A DNA stretch of 64,000 nucleotides from Acidimicrobiales bacterium (GCA_028285495.1 JANQPB010000014.1:124001-188000); one strand, 5' to 3'; numbered from the stretch's first letter, positions 1 to 9,121 are shown. Program-made: numbers and translations. The notes: generated by a model from the letters alone, not told the origin.

Positions 1-1324
1 CGTCGAACCGGGTGACCTCGGCCTGGGCGAAGATGTCCAGGAAGCTGGCCTCGAGGGCGTTCAGGTTGCCGGCATCCCAGCCGTTGACCGCCGACAGGAA
101 GCCGGAGGTCGAACCGCCGAGCTGCTCGGACTGGTAGGCCTGGCGAGCATCGGCGTACTCGGCCGTGGTCGCATACTTCAGCACCTCCATGACCTCGGGC
201 CGGTCGTTGAAGGCGGTGGCGATGACGCCGGCCACCAGCAACGGACGGTCACCGTTGACGGTCGGGAAGTAGAAGGCGTTGACGGCCTCGGGCGAGCCGT
301 CGTTGGCCGGGGTCCCCTCCGGGAAGTTCCCGGCGAAGAAGTTGGCCTGACGGTGCATGAGGCAGTCCTGCTCGACCAGCGGCACCGCGTTCTCGGCGAA
401 CGGGGTGGTGGCGATCGTGCCACCGCTGGCGAAGACCATGCCCGGGGTGTTCCACAGCGTCAGGATCTCGTCCATCACCTCGACGACGCGCTCGTCGTTG
501 AAGGGGATCTCGTGGTTCACCCACTGGTCGTAGACCTCGGCCCCGTGGAAGCGGAGCATCAGGTCCTCCATCCAGTCGGTGAAGGCCCAACCGGTGGCGC
601 CACCGGACTCGATGCCGACGCACAGCGGGGTGTCGCCGTTGGCGATCATCTCATCGGCCAGGGCCTTGAAGTCGTCCCAGGTCTCCGGGACCTCGTAGCC
701 CTTCTCCTCGAACACGGCCGGCTGGTACCACACCAGCGACTTCAGGTCGGCCTTGACCGGCACGCCGTAGACGGTGCCGTCGACCGTGCCGAAGCCGGTC
801 CAGTCCGAGGACCAGTTGCTGTTCGACGCCTCGACGACGTCGTCAGGCAGGGCCTGGATGAAACCGTCACGGGCGAAGTCGGCGACCTTGCCCGGCTGCG
901 GGAAGAACAGGATGTCGGTTGCGGTGCCGGCCTCGGCCTGCACGCCGACGTTGTCGGAGAAGTCACGGGAGCCGGTGTAGATGACCTCGATACCGGTCCG
1001 CTCGGTGAACGGGGCGAAGGCCGCGGTCAGCGCGCCGGTGTCGAGCTCGGAGTTCTCGGGACCGGAGATGGTCACGGTGGTGCCGGCCAGATCGCCGTCA
1101 CCCTCCTCTTCCATCGCCTCGTCGTCCTCCTCCATGGCCTCGTCGTCGGAGTCCTCCTCCATGGCCTCGTCGTCGGAGGCCTCGTCGTCGGACGCCTCCT
1201 CGTCGGAGGTTTCGGTCTCGGCGTCGGTCGAGGTCTCGTCAGAGTCGTCGCCGGAGCACGCCGCCGCGATCAGGCTGAGCGCTGCAAGCAGCACGAGCAG
1301 GGATTTGAATCGGGAAAGGAGCAT
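1..1324 (-). CDS. ABC transporter substrate-binding lipoprotein (family 1, sugar type), 3' end off window
   Basis: This is an extracellular solute-binding protein that would capture a sugar or similar solute outside the membrane and pass it to an ABC permease. About 441 residues are visible and the C-terminus lies beyond the left edge. The N-terminus has a lipoprotein signal ending in LIAAAC, with Cys23 as the lipidated residue. An unusually long acidic linker follows (residues 26-78), containing repeated SDDEAMEED units. The body has the usual family-1 pattern (TVTISGPENSELDTG, then FAPFTERTGIEVIYTGSRDF). The start ATG has a GGGTGG-like ribosome site just upstream. Permease genes would be expected beyond the left edge. 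The substrate cannot be read from the sequence. Confidence 0.85.
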   Translation of the reverse strand, partial: MLLSRFKSLLVLLAALSLIAAACSGDDSDETSTDAETETSDEEASDDEASDDEAMEEDSDDEAMEEDDEAMEEEGDGDLAGTTVTISGPENSELDTGALTAAFAPFTERTGIEVIYTGSRDFSDNVGVQAEAGTATDILFFPQPGKVADFARDGFIQALPDDVVEASNSNWSSDWTGFGTVDGTVYGVPVKADLKSLVWYQPAVFEEKGYEVPETWDDFKALADEMIANGDTPLCVGIESGGATGWAFTDWMEDLMLRFHGAEVYDQWVNHEIPFNDERVVEVMDEILTLWNTPGMVFASGGTIATTPFAENAVPLVEQDCLMHRQANFFAGNFPEGTPANDGSPEAVNAFYFPTVNGDRPLLVAGVIATAFNDRPEVMEVLKYATTAEYADARQAYQSEQLGGSTSGFLSAVNGWDAGNLNALEASFLDIFAQAEVTRFD

Positions 1325-1544
1325 GGGCCACCCTTTCTGTACGGTTGTCGAGCCCCGGGATCGGAGCCTCTCCCCACGGTCGACCTTCGGGCCGGCCGCT
1401 CGGGCCGATCTGGCCCGCACCCCGCGCGTGACGGGGCGATCCGCAAGGGTATCTGGCGGGGTCGATGGCCGTCGGTCGCCCGGAGAAATGTCACAATCGT
1501 CGGTCCTGGGACCAGCAGGTTTTCAAACCCGGTGACCGCGGCCG

Positions 1545-1557
1545 TAATCTGGCCGCC
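1545..1557 (+). promoter_or_regulatory. -10 box of a probable leaderless promoter
   Basis: TAATCT lies 7 nt before the ATG at 1558. This places the likely transcription start at or next to the start codon, as in other genes of this window. Confidence 0.5.
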
Positions 1558-2988
1558 ATGTTCATCGACGGTGCGTGGATCGCAGCCCGTTCGGGCCGAG
1601 ACTTCGCGGTGGTCAACCCGGCCACCGGCGACGAGATCGGCCGGGTGCCCGATGGCGGGGCCGACGATGCCAGCGACGCCATCGCCGCAGCCGACGGGGC
1701 GTTCGGCGCCTGGTCCTCCACCACGGCCTACCAGCGGGCCGACATCCTGCTGGAGGCCTGGCGCCTGATGACCGAGCAGGCCGACGAGCTCGCCGAGCTG
1801 ATGACCACCGAGCAGGGCAAGCCGCTGCGGGCCAGCCGGTTCGAGGTCGGCTACGGCGCCGACTTCATCCGCTGGTTCGCCGAGGAGGCCAGGCGCCTGA
1901 CCGGCGAGTGGCTGCCGTCGGCCCGGGCCGACCAGCGGTTCCTCACCATCCGCCAGCCGGTTGGCGTCGTGGCCATGGTGACGCCGTGGAACTACCCGAT
2001 GTCGATGCTGACCAGGAAGATGGCGCCGGCCCTGGCCGCCGGCTGCACCCTGGTGCTCAAGCCGGCCGAGGCGACCCCGCTGTGCGCCAAGGCCATCTTC
2101 GACCTCTTCACCGAGGCCGGCGTGCCCCCTGGCGTGATCAACCTGGTCACGGCCGCCGACCCGGCGCCGATCGGCGAGGTGTTCACGTCCGACCGCCGGG
2201 TCCGGAAGCTGACCTTCACCGGCTCGACCGCCGTCGGCCGGCTGCTGGCGGCCAAGGCCGGGGCGTCGCTGCAACGGGTGTCGGTCGAGCTGGGCGGGCA
2301 CGCCCCGTTCATCGTCTACCCCGACGCCGACCCACTCAACGCGGCCAAGGGTGCGGCCGCCCTCAAGTTCCTCAACGCCGGTCAGGCCTGCATCTCCCCC
2401 AACCGGCTCTACGTGCACCGCAACGCCGCCGACGCCTTCGTCGAGACGTTGACCAAGCGGGTCGCCGGCCTGACCACCGGCAACGGGATGGACGACGGGG
2501 TCGGGGTCGGCCCGCTCGTCGACGCCGCCGCCGTCGAGAAGGTGGCGGGCCAGGTGGACGACGCCAGGACCAAGGGGGCCGGCGTGCCGATCGGGGGCGA
2601 GCGCCTGACCGCCGATGGGCTCGATCGTGGCTTCTTCTATGCGCCGACGGTGCTGACCGACGTGACCCCCGAGATGACCGTGTACCGGGAGGAGACGTTC
2701 GGTCCCGTGGCCCCGGTGGTGGTCTACGACGACGTCGACGAGGTGGTCGAATTGGCCAACGACACCCACTACGGGCTGGCCGCCTACGTCTACACCGAGA
2801 GCCTGAAGACGGCGATGACGGCCTTCGAGGCGCTCGACTTCGCCATCATCGGCATCAACGACGTCAACCCGACGTCGGCGTCAGTGCCGTTCGGGGGCAT
2901 GAAGGACTCGGGCCTCGGCCGGGAGGGTGGCCACGAGGGCCTCGACGAGTACCTCGAGATCAAGACCGCCGGCATCTCGCTTCGCTAG
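1558..2988 (+). CDS. NAD(P)-dependent aldehyde dehydrogenase, succinate-semialdehyde dehydrogenase type
   Basis: The product (476 aa) oxidises an aldehyde to its acid in the cytoplasm. The full ALDH fold is present: the PWNYPMSM cofactor motif, FTGSTAVG, the catalytic base Glu244 in VELGGHAP and the nucleophile Cys278 in NAGQACISPN. The C-terminal PFGGMKDSGLGREGG motif resembles succinate-semialdehyde dehydrogenases, but the exact substrate is inference. The start was placed at MFIDGAWI because a -10 box sits 7 nt upstream and homologues begin here. An in-frame upstream ATG at 1465 is less likely. It is divergent from the ABC binding-protein gene, with 233 bp between them. Confidence 0.88.
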   Translation: MFIDGAWIAARSGRDFAVVNPATGDEIGRVPDGGADDASDAIAAADGAFGAWSSTTAYQRADILLEAWRLMTEQADELAELMTTEQGKPLRASRFEVGYGADFIRWFAEEARRLTGEWLPSARADQRFLTIRQPVGVVAMVTPWNYPMSMLTRKMAPALAAGCTLVLKPAEATPLCAKAIFDLFTEAGVPPGVINLVTAADPAPIGEVFTSDRRVRKLTFTGSTAVGRLLAAKAGASLQRVSVELGGHAPFIVYPDADPLNAAKGAAALKFLNAGQACISPNRLYVHRNAADAFVETLTKRVAGLTTGNGMDDGVGVGPLVDAAAVEKVAGQVDDARTKGAGVPIGGERLTADGLDRGFFYAPTVLTDVTPEMTVYREETFGPVAPVVVYDDVDEVVELANDTHYGLAAYVYTESLKTAMTAFEALDFAIIGINDVNPTSASVPFGGMKDSGLGREGGHEGLDEYLEIKTAGISLR

Positions 2989-3053
2989 CTGGCGTCGGGC
3001 CGGTCCCGGTCGGGTCGGCCTCGTTCCGGTCGCCCGGCCCCGGTCCGGCCGCC

Positions 3054-3139
3054 GGATCGGACCGCCTGTCTGGCCGCTGGATCGGGCCGCCTGTCTGGCC
3101 GCTGGACCGGGCCGCCTGTCTGGCCGCTGGATCGGGCCG
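3054..3139. repeat. 25-bp direct tandem repeat, about 3.4 copies
   Basis: Three consecutive 25-bp units (3054-3078, 3079-3103, 3104-3128) and an 11-bp fourth start are nearly identical. Each begins GGAYCGGRCC and ends CTGTCTGGCCGCT. The array lies in the 295-bp non-coding space between the aldehyde dehydrogenase stop and the next start. It is followed at 3144-3167 by nested hairpins (CTGCGG-TTC-CCGCAG, and CGGTTCC...GGAACCG). Because the unit length is not a multiple of three, it is not coding. The nested hairpins could act as a terminator for the upstream gene. Confidence 0.85.
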
Positions 3140-3270
3140 TCTCCTGCGGTTCCCGCAGCCGGAACCGCGGTCGCACCGGCGCCGGCCCGCCGGGAGAACA
3201 GGAGCGGATCGCTCGGGCCGGCACCCGTCGCCGCCCTCACGTGGTTCTCCACGGCCGGACCGCCGTCGCC

Positions 3271-3283
3271 TACGTTGAGGGCG
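3271..3283 (+). promoter_or_regulatory. -10 box of a probable leaderless promoter
   Basis: TACGTT lies 7 nt before the ATG at 3284. Confidence 0.45.
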
Positions 3284-4189
3284 ATGCGCGTCGGTGTGGT
3301 TGTGATGCCGGTCGATCCGTGGCCGGCCACGGCGGAGCGAGCCTCCGAGCTCGAGGCCCTCGGGTTCGATCACCTGTGGGTGTATGACCACCTCTCGTGG
3401 AAGCACTACCGCGACCGGCCGTGGCACGCCACGTTCCCGTGGCTGACCGGCCTGGCCGGTGCCACCAGCCGGATCGGGATCGGCACGATGGTGGCCAGCC
3501 CGACGCTGCGGCACCCGCTGCTGCTGGCCAAGGAGGCGATGTCGATCGACCACGTGTCGGATGGTCGGTTCGTCCTCGGCCTCGGGGCCGGCGGGGCTGG
3601 CTTCGATGCCACCGCCTATGGCGATCGTCCGCTGTCGCCGGCCGAGCGGGCCGATCGGCTCGACGAGTACGCCAACCTGGTCGACGGTCTCCTGCGGGGG
3701 ACGGTGACCGATCACGCCGGGCGCTGGTACACGGTCGAGGGCGGGCGGGTGCTCCCGGGGTCGGTCCGCCAACCACGGTTGCCGCTCGCCCTGGCCGCCG
3801 GCGGCCGGCGCACGATCGCCCTGACCGGTGCGCTTGCCGACCGGTGGATCACGCTCGGTGACCCGACCCGGCCGGCCGAGGGGATCGACGACTTCGTCGA
3901 CGTGGCCCGCCGCCAGACGGCGCTGCTCGACCGGGCCTGCGAGGCCGCCGGGCGGCGGACCGACGAGGTCGGCCGCACCGCCTTCCTGCCTCTGGTCTTC
4001 ACCGAGCCGATGCGCGAGCTCGATGCCTTCACCGAGCTGGCGTCGGCGCTCGACGAGGTCGGTTTCGACACGATCGTCATCCACGACCACCGGTCGGACG
4101 ACCCGCACCTCGACGTCGGTGCGGAGCTGATCGAGGCGATCGCCAGGTGGCGTGGCACCCAGACCGATCCCTCTACGATGGGGACATGA
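3284..4189 (+). CDS. LLM-class (luciferase-like), probably F420-dependent, oxidoreductase
   Basis: The product (301 aa) is a TIM-barrel flavin/F420 oxidoreductase of the bacterial luciferase-like superfamily. It opens with a beta strand (MRVGVVVMP) and has the family signatures ELEALGFDHLWVYDH, TSRIGIGTMV near the second strand, and the conserved block DHVSDGRFVLGLGAGG. F420 is the usual cofactor of actinobacterial members, so cofactor use is inferred. The substrate is unknown. Its stop overlaps the next gene's start by 4 nt (ATGA), which suggests coupled translation with the YbaK-like protein. Confidence 0.82.
   Translation: MRVGVVVMPVDPWPATAERASELEALGFDHLWVYDHLSWKHYRDRPWHATFPWLTGLAGATSRIGIGTMVASPTLRHPLLLAKEAMSIDHVSDGRFVLGLGAGGAGFDATAYGDRPLSPAERADRLDEYANLVDGLLRGTVTDHAGRWYTVEGGRVLPGSVRQPRLPLALAAGGRRTIALTGALADRWITLGDPTRPAEGIDDFVDVARRQTALLDRACEAAGRRTDEVGRTAFLPLVFTEPMRELDAFTELASALDEVGFDTIVIHDHRSDDPHLDVGAELIEAIARWRGTQTDPSTMGT
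4174..4185 (+). promoter_or_regulatory. -10-like box before the YbaK-like gene
   Basis: TACGAT lies 6 nt before the ATG at 4186, inside the end of the preceding gene. It may give a second, leaderless transcript of the downstream gene. Confidence 0.35.
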
Positions 4190-4728
4190 CCACCAGCTCG
4201 GACCCCGCCGGCGCCGACCCGACCGACGCCGACACGACGGCCGCACCCGATGCCGTCGTCACCGAACTGAAGGACCTCGGCCTCGCTCATGAGATCGTGC
4301 CGTGCGATCCGGCGCTGGCCGACACCGCCGAGTTCTGCGAGGCCTACGGGTACTCCCCGGACGACTCGGCCAACGCCATCGTCGTCGTCGGCAAGAGCGA
4401 GCCGCCGAGGTTCGTGATGTGCCTCGTCCTCGCCTCGACCCGGCTCGACGTCAACAAGTCGGTCCGCAAGCGACTCGGCGTCCGCAAGTGCTCGTTCGCC
4501 TCCGCCGACCAGACCCGCGAGCTGACCGGGATGGAGATCGGCGGCGTCACCCCGTTCGGCACCGCCCAGCCACTCGAGCTGTGGGTCGACGCTGCGGTGA
4601 TGGAGCGCGAGCAGGTGATCATCGGCGGCGGCAGCCGGGACCGCAAGCTGCTGGTGCCCCCGTCCACGCTGGCCGGCCACCCCCGGGTCGAGGTGATCGA
4701 GGGGCTGGCCAACCCGATCGAGGGCTGA
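4186..4728 (+). CDS. YbaK/EbsC-family (aminoacyl-tRNA deacylase-like) protein
   Basis: The product (180 aa) belongs to the YbaK/ProX/EbsC family, which hydrolyses mischarged tRNAs such as Cys-tRNAPro in trans. Supporting motifs are NAIVVVGKSEPPRF, a conserved lysine in the block LDVNKSVRKRLGVRKCSFA, the GGVTPFG loop, and the C-terminal VIIGGGSRDRKLLV segment. The first 22 residues are low-complexity. The start was placed at the ATGA overlap with the upstream oxidoreductase rather than at in-frame 4147. It converges on the ABC exporter genes with only 9 nt between the two stops. The tRNA specificity is not evident. Confidence 0.82.
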   Translation: MTTSSDPAGADPTDADTTAAPDAVVTELKDLGLAHEIVPCDPALADTAEFCEAYGYSPDDSANAIVVVGKSEPPRFVMCLVLASTRLDVNKSVRKRLGVRKCSFASADQTRELTGMEIGGVTPFGTAQPLELWVDAAVMEREQVIIGGGSRDRKLLVPPSTLAGHPRVEVIEGLANPIEG

Positions 4729-4737
4729 CCCGGTCGG

Positions 4738-6519
4738 TCACCCGGGTCCCGACACGTCGCTCGACTCCTGCCGGGTGAACTGCTCCATGTAGAGGTCGTG
4801 GTAGAAGCCGCGGGCGGCGATCAGCTCGTCGTGGGAACCGATCTCCTGGATCCGTCCCCGGTCGAGGGCGATGATCTGGTCGGCGTGGCGGACCGTGGCC
4901 AGGCGGTGGGCGATCACGAACGAGGTGCGGTCCTCCATCAGCCGGTCGATGGCGGCCTGGATCCGGCGCTCGGTCCTGGTGTCGACGCTCGAGGTCGCCT
5001 CGTCGAGCACGAGCACGTCGGGCTCCGACACGATGGCCCGGGCGATCGTCAGCAGCTGCCGCTGACCCTGGGAGAGGCTGACCGCGCCCTCGCTCAGGAC
5101 CGTGTCGTAGCCGTCCGGCAGCCGGGTGATGAAGCCGTGGGCGTTGGCGCTCTTGGCCGCCTCGATGCACTCGGCGTCGGTCGCCCCCTCCCGCCCGTAC
5201 CTGAGGTTGTACATGATCGACTCGGAGAACAGGTACGGGACCTGCAGCACGACGCCGCAGCGGTGGCGGAGGTCGTCGAGCTCGAGCTCGGTGATGTCGT
5301 GGTCGTCGAGCCGGATCGTGCCCGACTCGATGTCATAGAACCGGGTCAGGAGGTTGATGATCGTCGACTTCCCGGCCCCGGTCGGCCCGACGAGGCCGAT
5401 GAACTGACCGGGGGCGACGTGGAAGTCGTTGTCGAACAGGATCTGCTTGCCCGGCACGTAGCTGAAGTCGACGTTGTCGAAGTCGACCTTGCCGTCGGCC
5501 GACGGCAGCGGCGTTGCGTCCTCCGACGAGGCCAGGTCGGGCTCGGTGTCGATGATGGTGAACACCCGCCTGGCCCCGGCGATCGCCGAGAGGGTCTGGG
5601 TCACGACCTGGGACAGCTGCATGGCCTGGCCGCCGAACTGCTGTGAGTAGCCGACGAAGCTGACGACGTCGCCGAGCGAGACGGCGCCCGTGAGGGCCCG
5701 GGTGCCGCCGATGAGGCCGACGAGCGCGATGTCGAGGTTGTTGACCAGCCGGCTGGCCGGCTGCATCAGGTAGCTGCGGAACTGGGCCGAGCGGTCGGCC
5801 TCCCTGGCCTGCTCGGACAGCTCGACCAGCCGGGCCAGGGTCTCCGCCTCGGTGGCGTAGGTCCGCACGGTCCGCTGGCCCTGGACGACCTCCTCGGCGT
5901 ACCCGTTGACCTCGCCGATCAGCTGCTGGTAGGCGGCGGCGTCGGCCTGGATGCGACGGCCGAGCACCACGATCAGCCCGAGCGACATCGGCACGATGAG
6001 CAGCACGACAACGCTCATCGTCAGGTCGAGCGACAGCATGATGATCAGCATCGTCACCACCGTCATCGCCGTCGTGATGATCCGGGGCACCGCCGTGGTG
6101 AAGAACTGGTTGACCGCCTCGATGTCGGAGGTGACCCTGGCGTTGAGGTCGCCGGGAGCCTCGGCGTCGTAGAAGCCGAGCGACAGCTCCTGCATGGCCT
6201 CGAACAGGTCGTTGCGCATCAGCTCCATGCCGCCCTGGGCCAGCGCCGCCAGCTGACGGTTGGCGACGTAGGTCAGGAGCCCGCCGACGACGGCGACGGC
6301 GACGATGGCCAGGCCGTACCGGGTGGCGTTGCCGGCGTCACCATCGGCGAACTCGTCGACCGCCCGCCCGAACAGCAGGGGCTGGAAGGCGAGCACGACG
6401 GTGCCGAGCACCAGGAAGACCACCGAGGCCCCGAGCAGGATCGGCTGGCGGGCCACGTAGCCGAGCAGCCGGGCGAAGGTGCCGGGCCGACGCCGCTCGG
6501 TACCGCTCGCGTTGCTCAT
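4738..6519 (-). CDS. ABC exporter half-transporter, catalytically complete ATP site
   Basis: The product (593 aa) is a membrane-fused half ABC exporter. The N-terminal domain (about residues 20-320) has six predicted membrane helices. The ATPase domain carries Walker A GPTGAGKST (Lys384), Walker B VLVLDEATSSVD with catalytic Glu507, and the switch histidine His538 (VIAHR). Its signature motif is LSQGQ instead of LSGGQ. It lies 28 nt downstream of a second half-transporter in the same orientation, and together they look like a heterodimeric drug or lipid exporter. A complete Walker B plus an altered signature is what is expected of the partner to a degenerate-site subunit. The substrate is unknown. 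Confidence 0.88.
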   Translation of the reverse strand: MSNASGTERRRPGTFARLLGYVARQPILLGASVVFLVLGTVVLAFQPLLFGRAVDEFADGDAGNATRYGLAIVAVAVVGGLLTYVANRQLAALAQGGMELMRNDLFEAMQELSLGFYDAEAPGDLNARVTSDIEAVNQFFTTAVPRIITTAMTVVTMLIIMLSLDLTMSVVVLLIVPMSLGLIVVLGRRIQADAAAYQQLIGEVNGYAEEVVQGQRTVRTYATEAETLARLVELSEQAREADRSAQFRSYLMQPASRLVNNLDIALVGLIGGTRALTGAVSLGDVVSFVGYSQQFGGQAMQLSQVVTQTLSAIAGARRVFTIIDTEPDLASSEDATPLPSADGKVDFDNVDFSYVPGKQILFDNDFHVAPGQFIGLVGPTGAGKSTIINLLTRFYDIESGTIRLDDHDITELELDDLRHRCGVVLQVPYLFSESIMYNLRYGREGATDAECIEAAKSANAHGFITRLPDGYDTVLSEGAVSLSQGQRQLLTIARAIVSEPDVLVLDEATSSVDTRTERRIQAAIDRLMEDRTSFVIAHRLATVRHADQIIALDRGRIQEIGSHDELIAARGFYHDLYMEQFTRQESSDVSGPG

Positions 6520-6547
6520 CGCGGCTCGCTCCGACCGCTCGACGTGC

Positions 6548-8383
6548 TCATGGGGCCTCCAGCAGGTCGGCGATCTCGTCGAGCGAGCCGAGCTGCGACT
6601 CGGCGATCTCCCGGTACAGCTCCGACCGGTCGAGCAGCTCGGTGTGGCTGCCGACGTCGGAGACGGTGCCGTCGTCGAGCAGCACGATCTTGTCGGCCCG
6701 CATGGCGGTCGTGATCCGCTGGGCCACGATCAGCACGGTCCGGCCCGCCATCTCGACGTCGAGCGCCTGCTGGATCCTGGCCTCGGTGGCCACGTCGACC
6801 GCCGAGGTGGTGTCGTCGAGGATCAGGATCCGGGGCCTGGCGGCGATGGCCCTGGCCAGGCTGAGCCGCTGGCGCTGGCCGCCCGAGAGGTTGTTGCCGC
6901 TCTCGGTGACGGCCCCGTCGTAGCCAGCGAGCTGGGCCGAGATGAAGCCGTGGGCGTCGGCCACCCTGGCCGCGTGCTCGGCCTGCTGGTAGTCGCACAG
7001 TGGCTCGTGCGACCGCTCGGCCCGCCCGTAGGCCCTCCCGTAGGCGATGTTGGTGTAGAAGGTGCCGGCGAACACGGTCGCCTGCTGCTCGGCCAGCGAG
7101 ATCTGCGAGCGGAGGGCCGTCAGGTCGAGCGAGCGGACGTCGTGGCCGTCGACGAGGACCTGGCCGTCGGTCACGTCGTAGAAGCGGGGCACCAGGCTTA
7201 TCAGGGTGGTCTTGCCCGAGCCGGTCTGGCCGAGGATGGCGACGGTCTCGCCTGGCTCGGCCACGAAGCTGACGTCCCGCAGGACCGGCGTCGGCAGCGC
7301 CCGCTGCTCGGCGTCGAGGTAGGCCATCGTCACCGAGCGGAACTCGATCCGGCCGGTCAGCTCGCCCGGGTCGATGGCGTCGGCCGGCTCGACGATGTCC
7401 GGCTCGGTCCGCATCACCTCCACGATCCGGGACAGCGACGCCTCGAACCGGCCGAGCTCGGGGAGGACGAAGGCGACGATCATGATCGGGATCATCGCCG
7501 TGAGCAGGTAGTTGAAGAAGGTGGTCAGCTCCCCCGGCTGCAGGGCGTCGGGGTCGCCGGTCAGGACGCCGTTGGCCACGTCGGACCCGCTCGTCAGCAC
7601 CGCGACGCCGACGGCGCCGTACAGCAGCCCGAACAGGACCGGTTGGAACAGGGCGCTGCGGAGGGCCGGGGTCAGCTGGCGCTGGTAGACCTCGTGGTTC
7701 CGCTCGGCGAACCGATCGGCCTCGAGCTCGGTCCGGTTGAAGGCCTTGACCACCCGGACGCCGGCGATGTTCTCGTAGAACACGGTGTTGAGCCGGTCGA
7801 GGGCGGCCTGGGCCCTGGCGTAGAGCGGGCCGAGGGCGGGGGCGATGGCCAGCACGACGATGACGGTCACCACCATCACCGCAGCCATGATCCAGACGAG
7901 CGACGGGCTCTGCAGCCACACGAGCACGACGGCGCCGACGAGCAGCCACGGGGCCTGGAACAGCATGAACATCGTCTGCATGAAGGCGGTCTTCATGATG
8001 TTGACGTCGCTGGTGAGGCGGACGAGGAGCTCCGCGGTCGACAGCCGGTCGAGGTCGCCGTGGCTGAAGGTGGTGACCTTCTCGTAGAGCAGGCGTCGGA
8101 GCGAGTGGGCCAGGTTCGTCGCGGTGAGGGCGGTCAGGTAGGCGACGCCGCCGGCCACGATCAGGTTGAGGACCGACCACAGGATCATCTGGAAGCCGAC
8201 CTCGACCACCCGGTCGGTGTCGGAGGCCAGGATCCCCTCGTCGATGATCCGCTGCACGAGCTGGGGGATCATCAGCTGGATCGCCACCATGACGACGACG
8301 CCGAACTGGGCGAGCAGGAAGTTCCGCTGCTCCGACCGCGGGGCGTACGACAGGACACGGAAGAAGGCCCGGATGCCGCTCAC
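6548..8383 (-). CDS. ABC exporter half-transporter, degenerate ATP site
   Basis: The product (611 aa) is the first gene of the exporter pair. Six membrane helices (about residues 20-330) precede an ATPase domain with Walker A GQTGSGKTT (Lys391) and a canonical LSGGQ signature. Two catalytic residues are changed: the Walker B glutamate is Asp524 (ILILDDTTSAVD), and the switch histidine is Gln555 (LIVAQR). These are the hallmark substitutions of the non-hydrolysing site in heterodimeric exporters of the TM287/288 or BmrCD kind. The paired site is therefore expected to use this subunit's LSGGQ with the partner's Walker motifs. The start ATG is about 216 bp from the neighbouring SnoaL-like gene's stop. 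Confidence 0.88.
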   Translation of the reverse strand: MSGIRAFFRVLSYAPRSEQRNFLLAQFGVVVMVAIQLMIPQLVQRIIDEGILASDTDRVVEVGFQMILWSVLNLIVAGGVAYLTALTATNLAHSLRRLLYEKVTTFSHGDLDRLSTAELLVRLTSDVNIMKTAFMQTMFMLFQAPWLLVGAVVLVWLQSPSLVWIMAAVMVVTVIVVLAIAPALGPLYARAQAALDRLNTVFYENIAGVRVVKAFNRTELEADRFAERNHEVYQRQLTPALRSALFQPVLFGLLYGAVGVAVLTSGSDVANGVLTGDPDALQPGELTTFFNYLLTAMIPIMIVAFVLPELGRFEASLSRIVEVMRTEPDIVEPADAIDPGELTGRIEFRSVTMAYLDAEQRALPTPVLRDVSFVAEPGETVAILGQTGSGKTTLISLVPRFYDVTDGQVLVDGHDVRSLDLTALRSQISLAEQQATVFAGTFYTNIAYGRAYGRAERSHEPLCDYQQAEHAARVADAHGFISAQLAGYDGAVTESGNNLSGGQRQRLSLARAIAARPRILILDDTTSAVDVATEARIQQALDVEMAGRTVLIVAQRITTAMRADKIVLLDDGTVSDVGSHTELLDRSELYREIAESQLGSLDEIADLLEAP

Positions 8384-8599
8384 GATCGATCACGCCCTCG
8401 GCTCATCGGTGCCTCCGAATCGAGCCGCATGATAGCCGGCTCCCCGCGGGCGCCGGCCATCCAATGCCGGGCCGACGCTCCGAGACGTCCGGCCGAGTCG
8501 GGGCCGAGTTGGTCTCCGGGCACCCGGTGGCGTCCGAGCGGTCGCCGACCGGCGAACTCGAAGCCGCCAGGGGCCGAGAACCTGCCCCGCAGGTTCGAC

Positions 8600-9079
8600 T
8601 CAGTACGTCCCGTTGTCGTTGCGAACCCGTCCGCCGGTCAGCAGGGCGTAGACGCGCCCGAACCGATCGATCGGCTGGATGGCGTCCCAGTGCTCGACGA
8701 TCTGGCCGTCGGCGACCCGCCAGCGGTCGATGATGTTGAACCCCTTGCGAGGGTTGCCCCGATGGGACGCCCGCAGGGTGGCGTGGGAGTGGACGATGAC
8801 CGTGTCGCCGTCGACGGCGATGTGCTTCACGTCGTAGGTGTACTCCGGGAAGCGCTTCACCAGGTTGCCGACGGTCTCGAGCACGCCCTCGATGCCGTCG
8901 CCGATGCCGTGGTTGTGCTGCACGTAGGCGTCGGAACCGAACCGGCGACGGACGCCGTCGAAGTCGTGCTCGTTCATGAGCAACCGGACGAAGTCGGCGA
9001 CCAGGGCGGCGTTCGCCTCCTCGTCCGGCGACCAGTTCGGACGCCGCAGGTCGTTCAGCTCGATGGTCAATGCGGTCAC
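8600..9079 (-). CDS. SnoaL-like / NTF2-fold protein
   Basis: The product (159 aa) is a small NTF2-like protein of the SnoaL polyketide-cyclase superfamily. The fold is recognised from an N-terminal helix pair (VADFVRLLMNEHDFDGVRRRF), the HNHGIGDGIEGVLE segment, and the final strands ending FNIIDRWRVADGQIVEHWD, typical of the family. Members range from cyclases to isomerases and hydrolases, so the activity cannot be assigned. The start is a GTG preceded by GGAGG at 6 nt. Transcription probably starts from the strong operator-bearing promoter at 9122-9165, which implies repression by a ligand-responsive regulator not found nearby. Confidence 0.78.
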   Translation of the reverse strand: MTALTIELNDLRRPNWSPDEEANAALVADFVRLLMNEHDFDGVRRRFGSDAYVQHNHGIGDGIEGVLETVGNLVKRFPEYTYDVKHIAVDGDTVIVHSHATLRASHRGNPRKGFNIIDRWRVADGQIVEHWDAIQPIDRFGRVYALLTGGRVRNDNGTY

Positions 9080-9121
9080 GGGAGCCCTCCTCGGCTCGGA
9101 CCCTCGCCGGGCCTCTGATTA

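Noticed and set aside
6479..9118. Long plus-strand frame opposite the ABC exporter and SnoaL genes
   Set aside because: It consists of Gly/Val/Leu/Asp-rich compositional sequence in shadow of well-supported genes.
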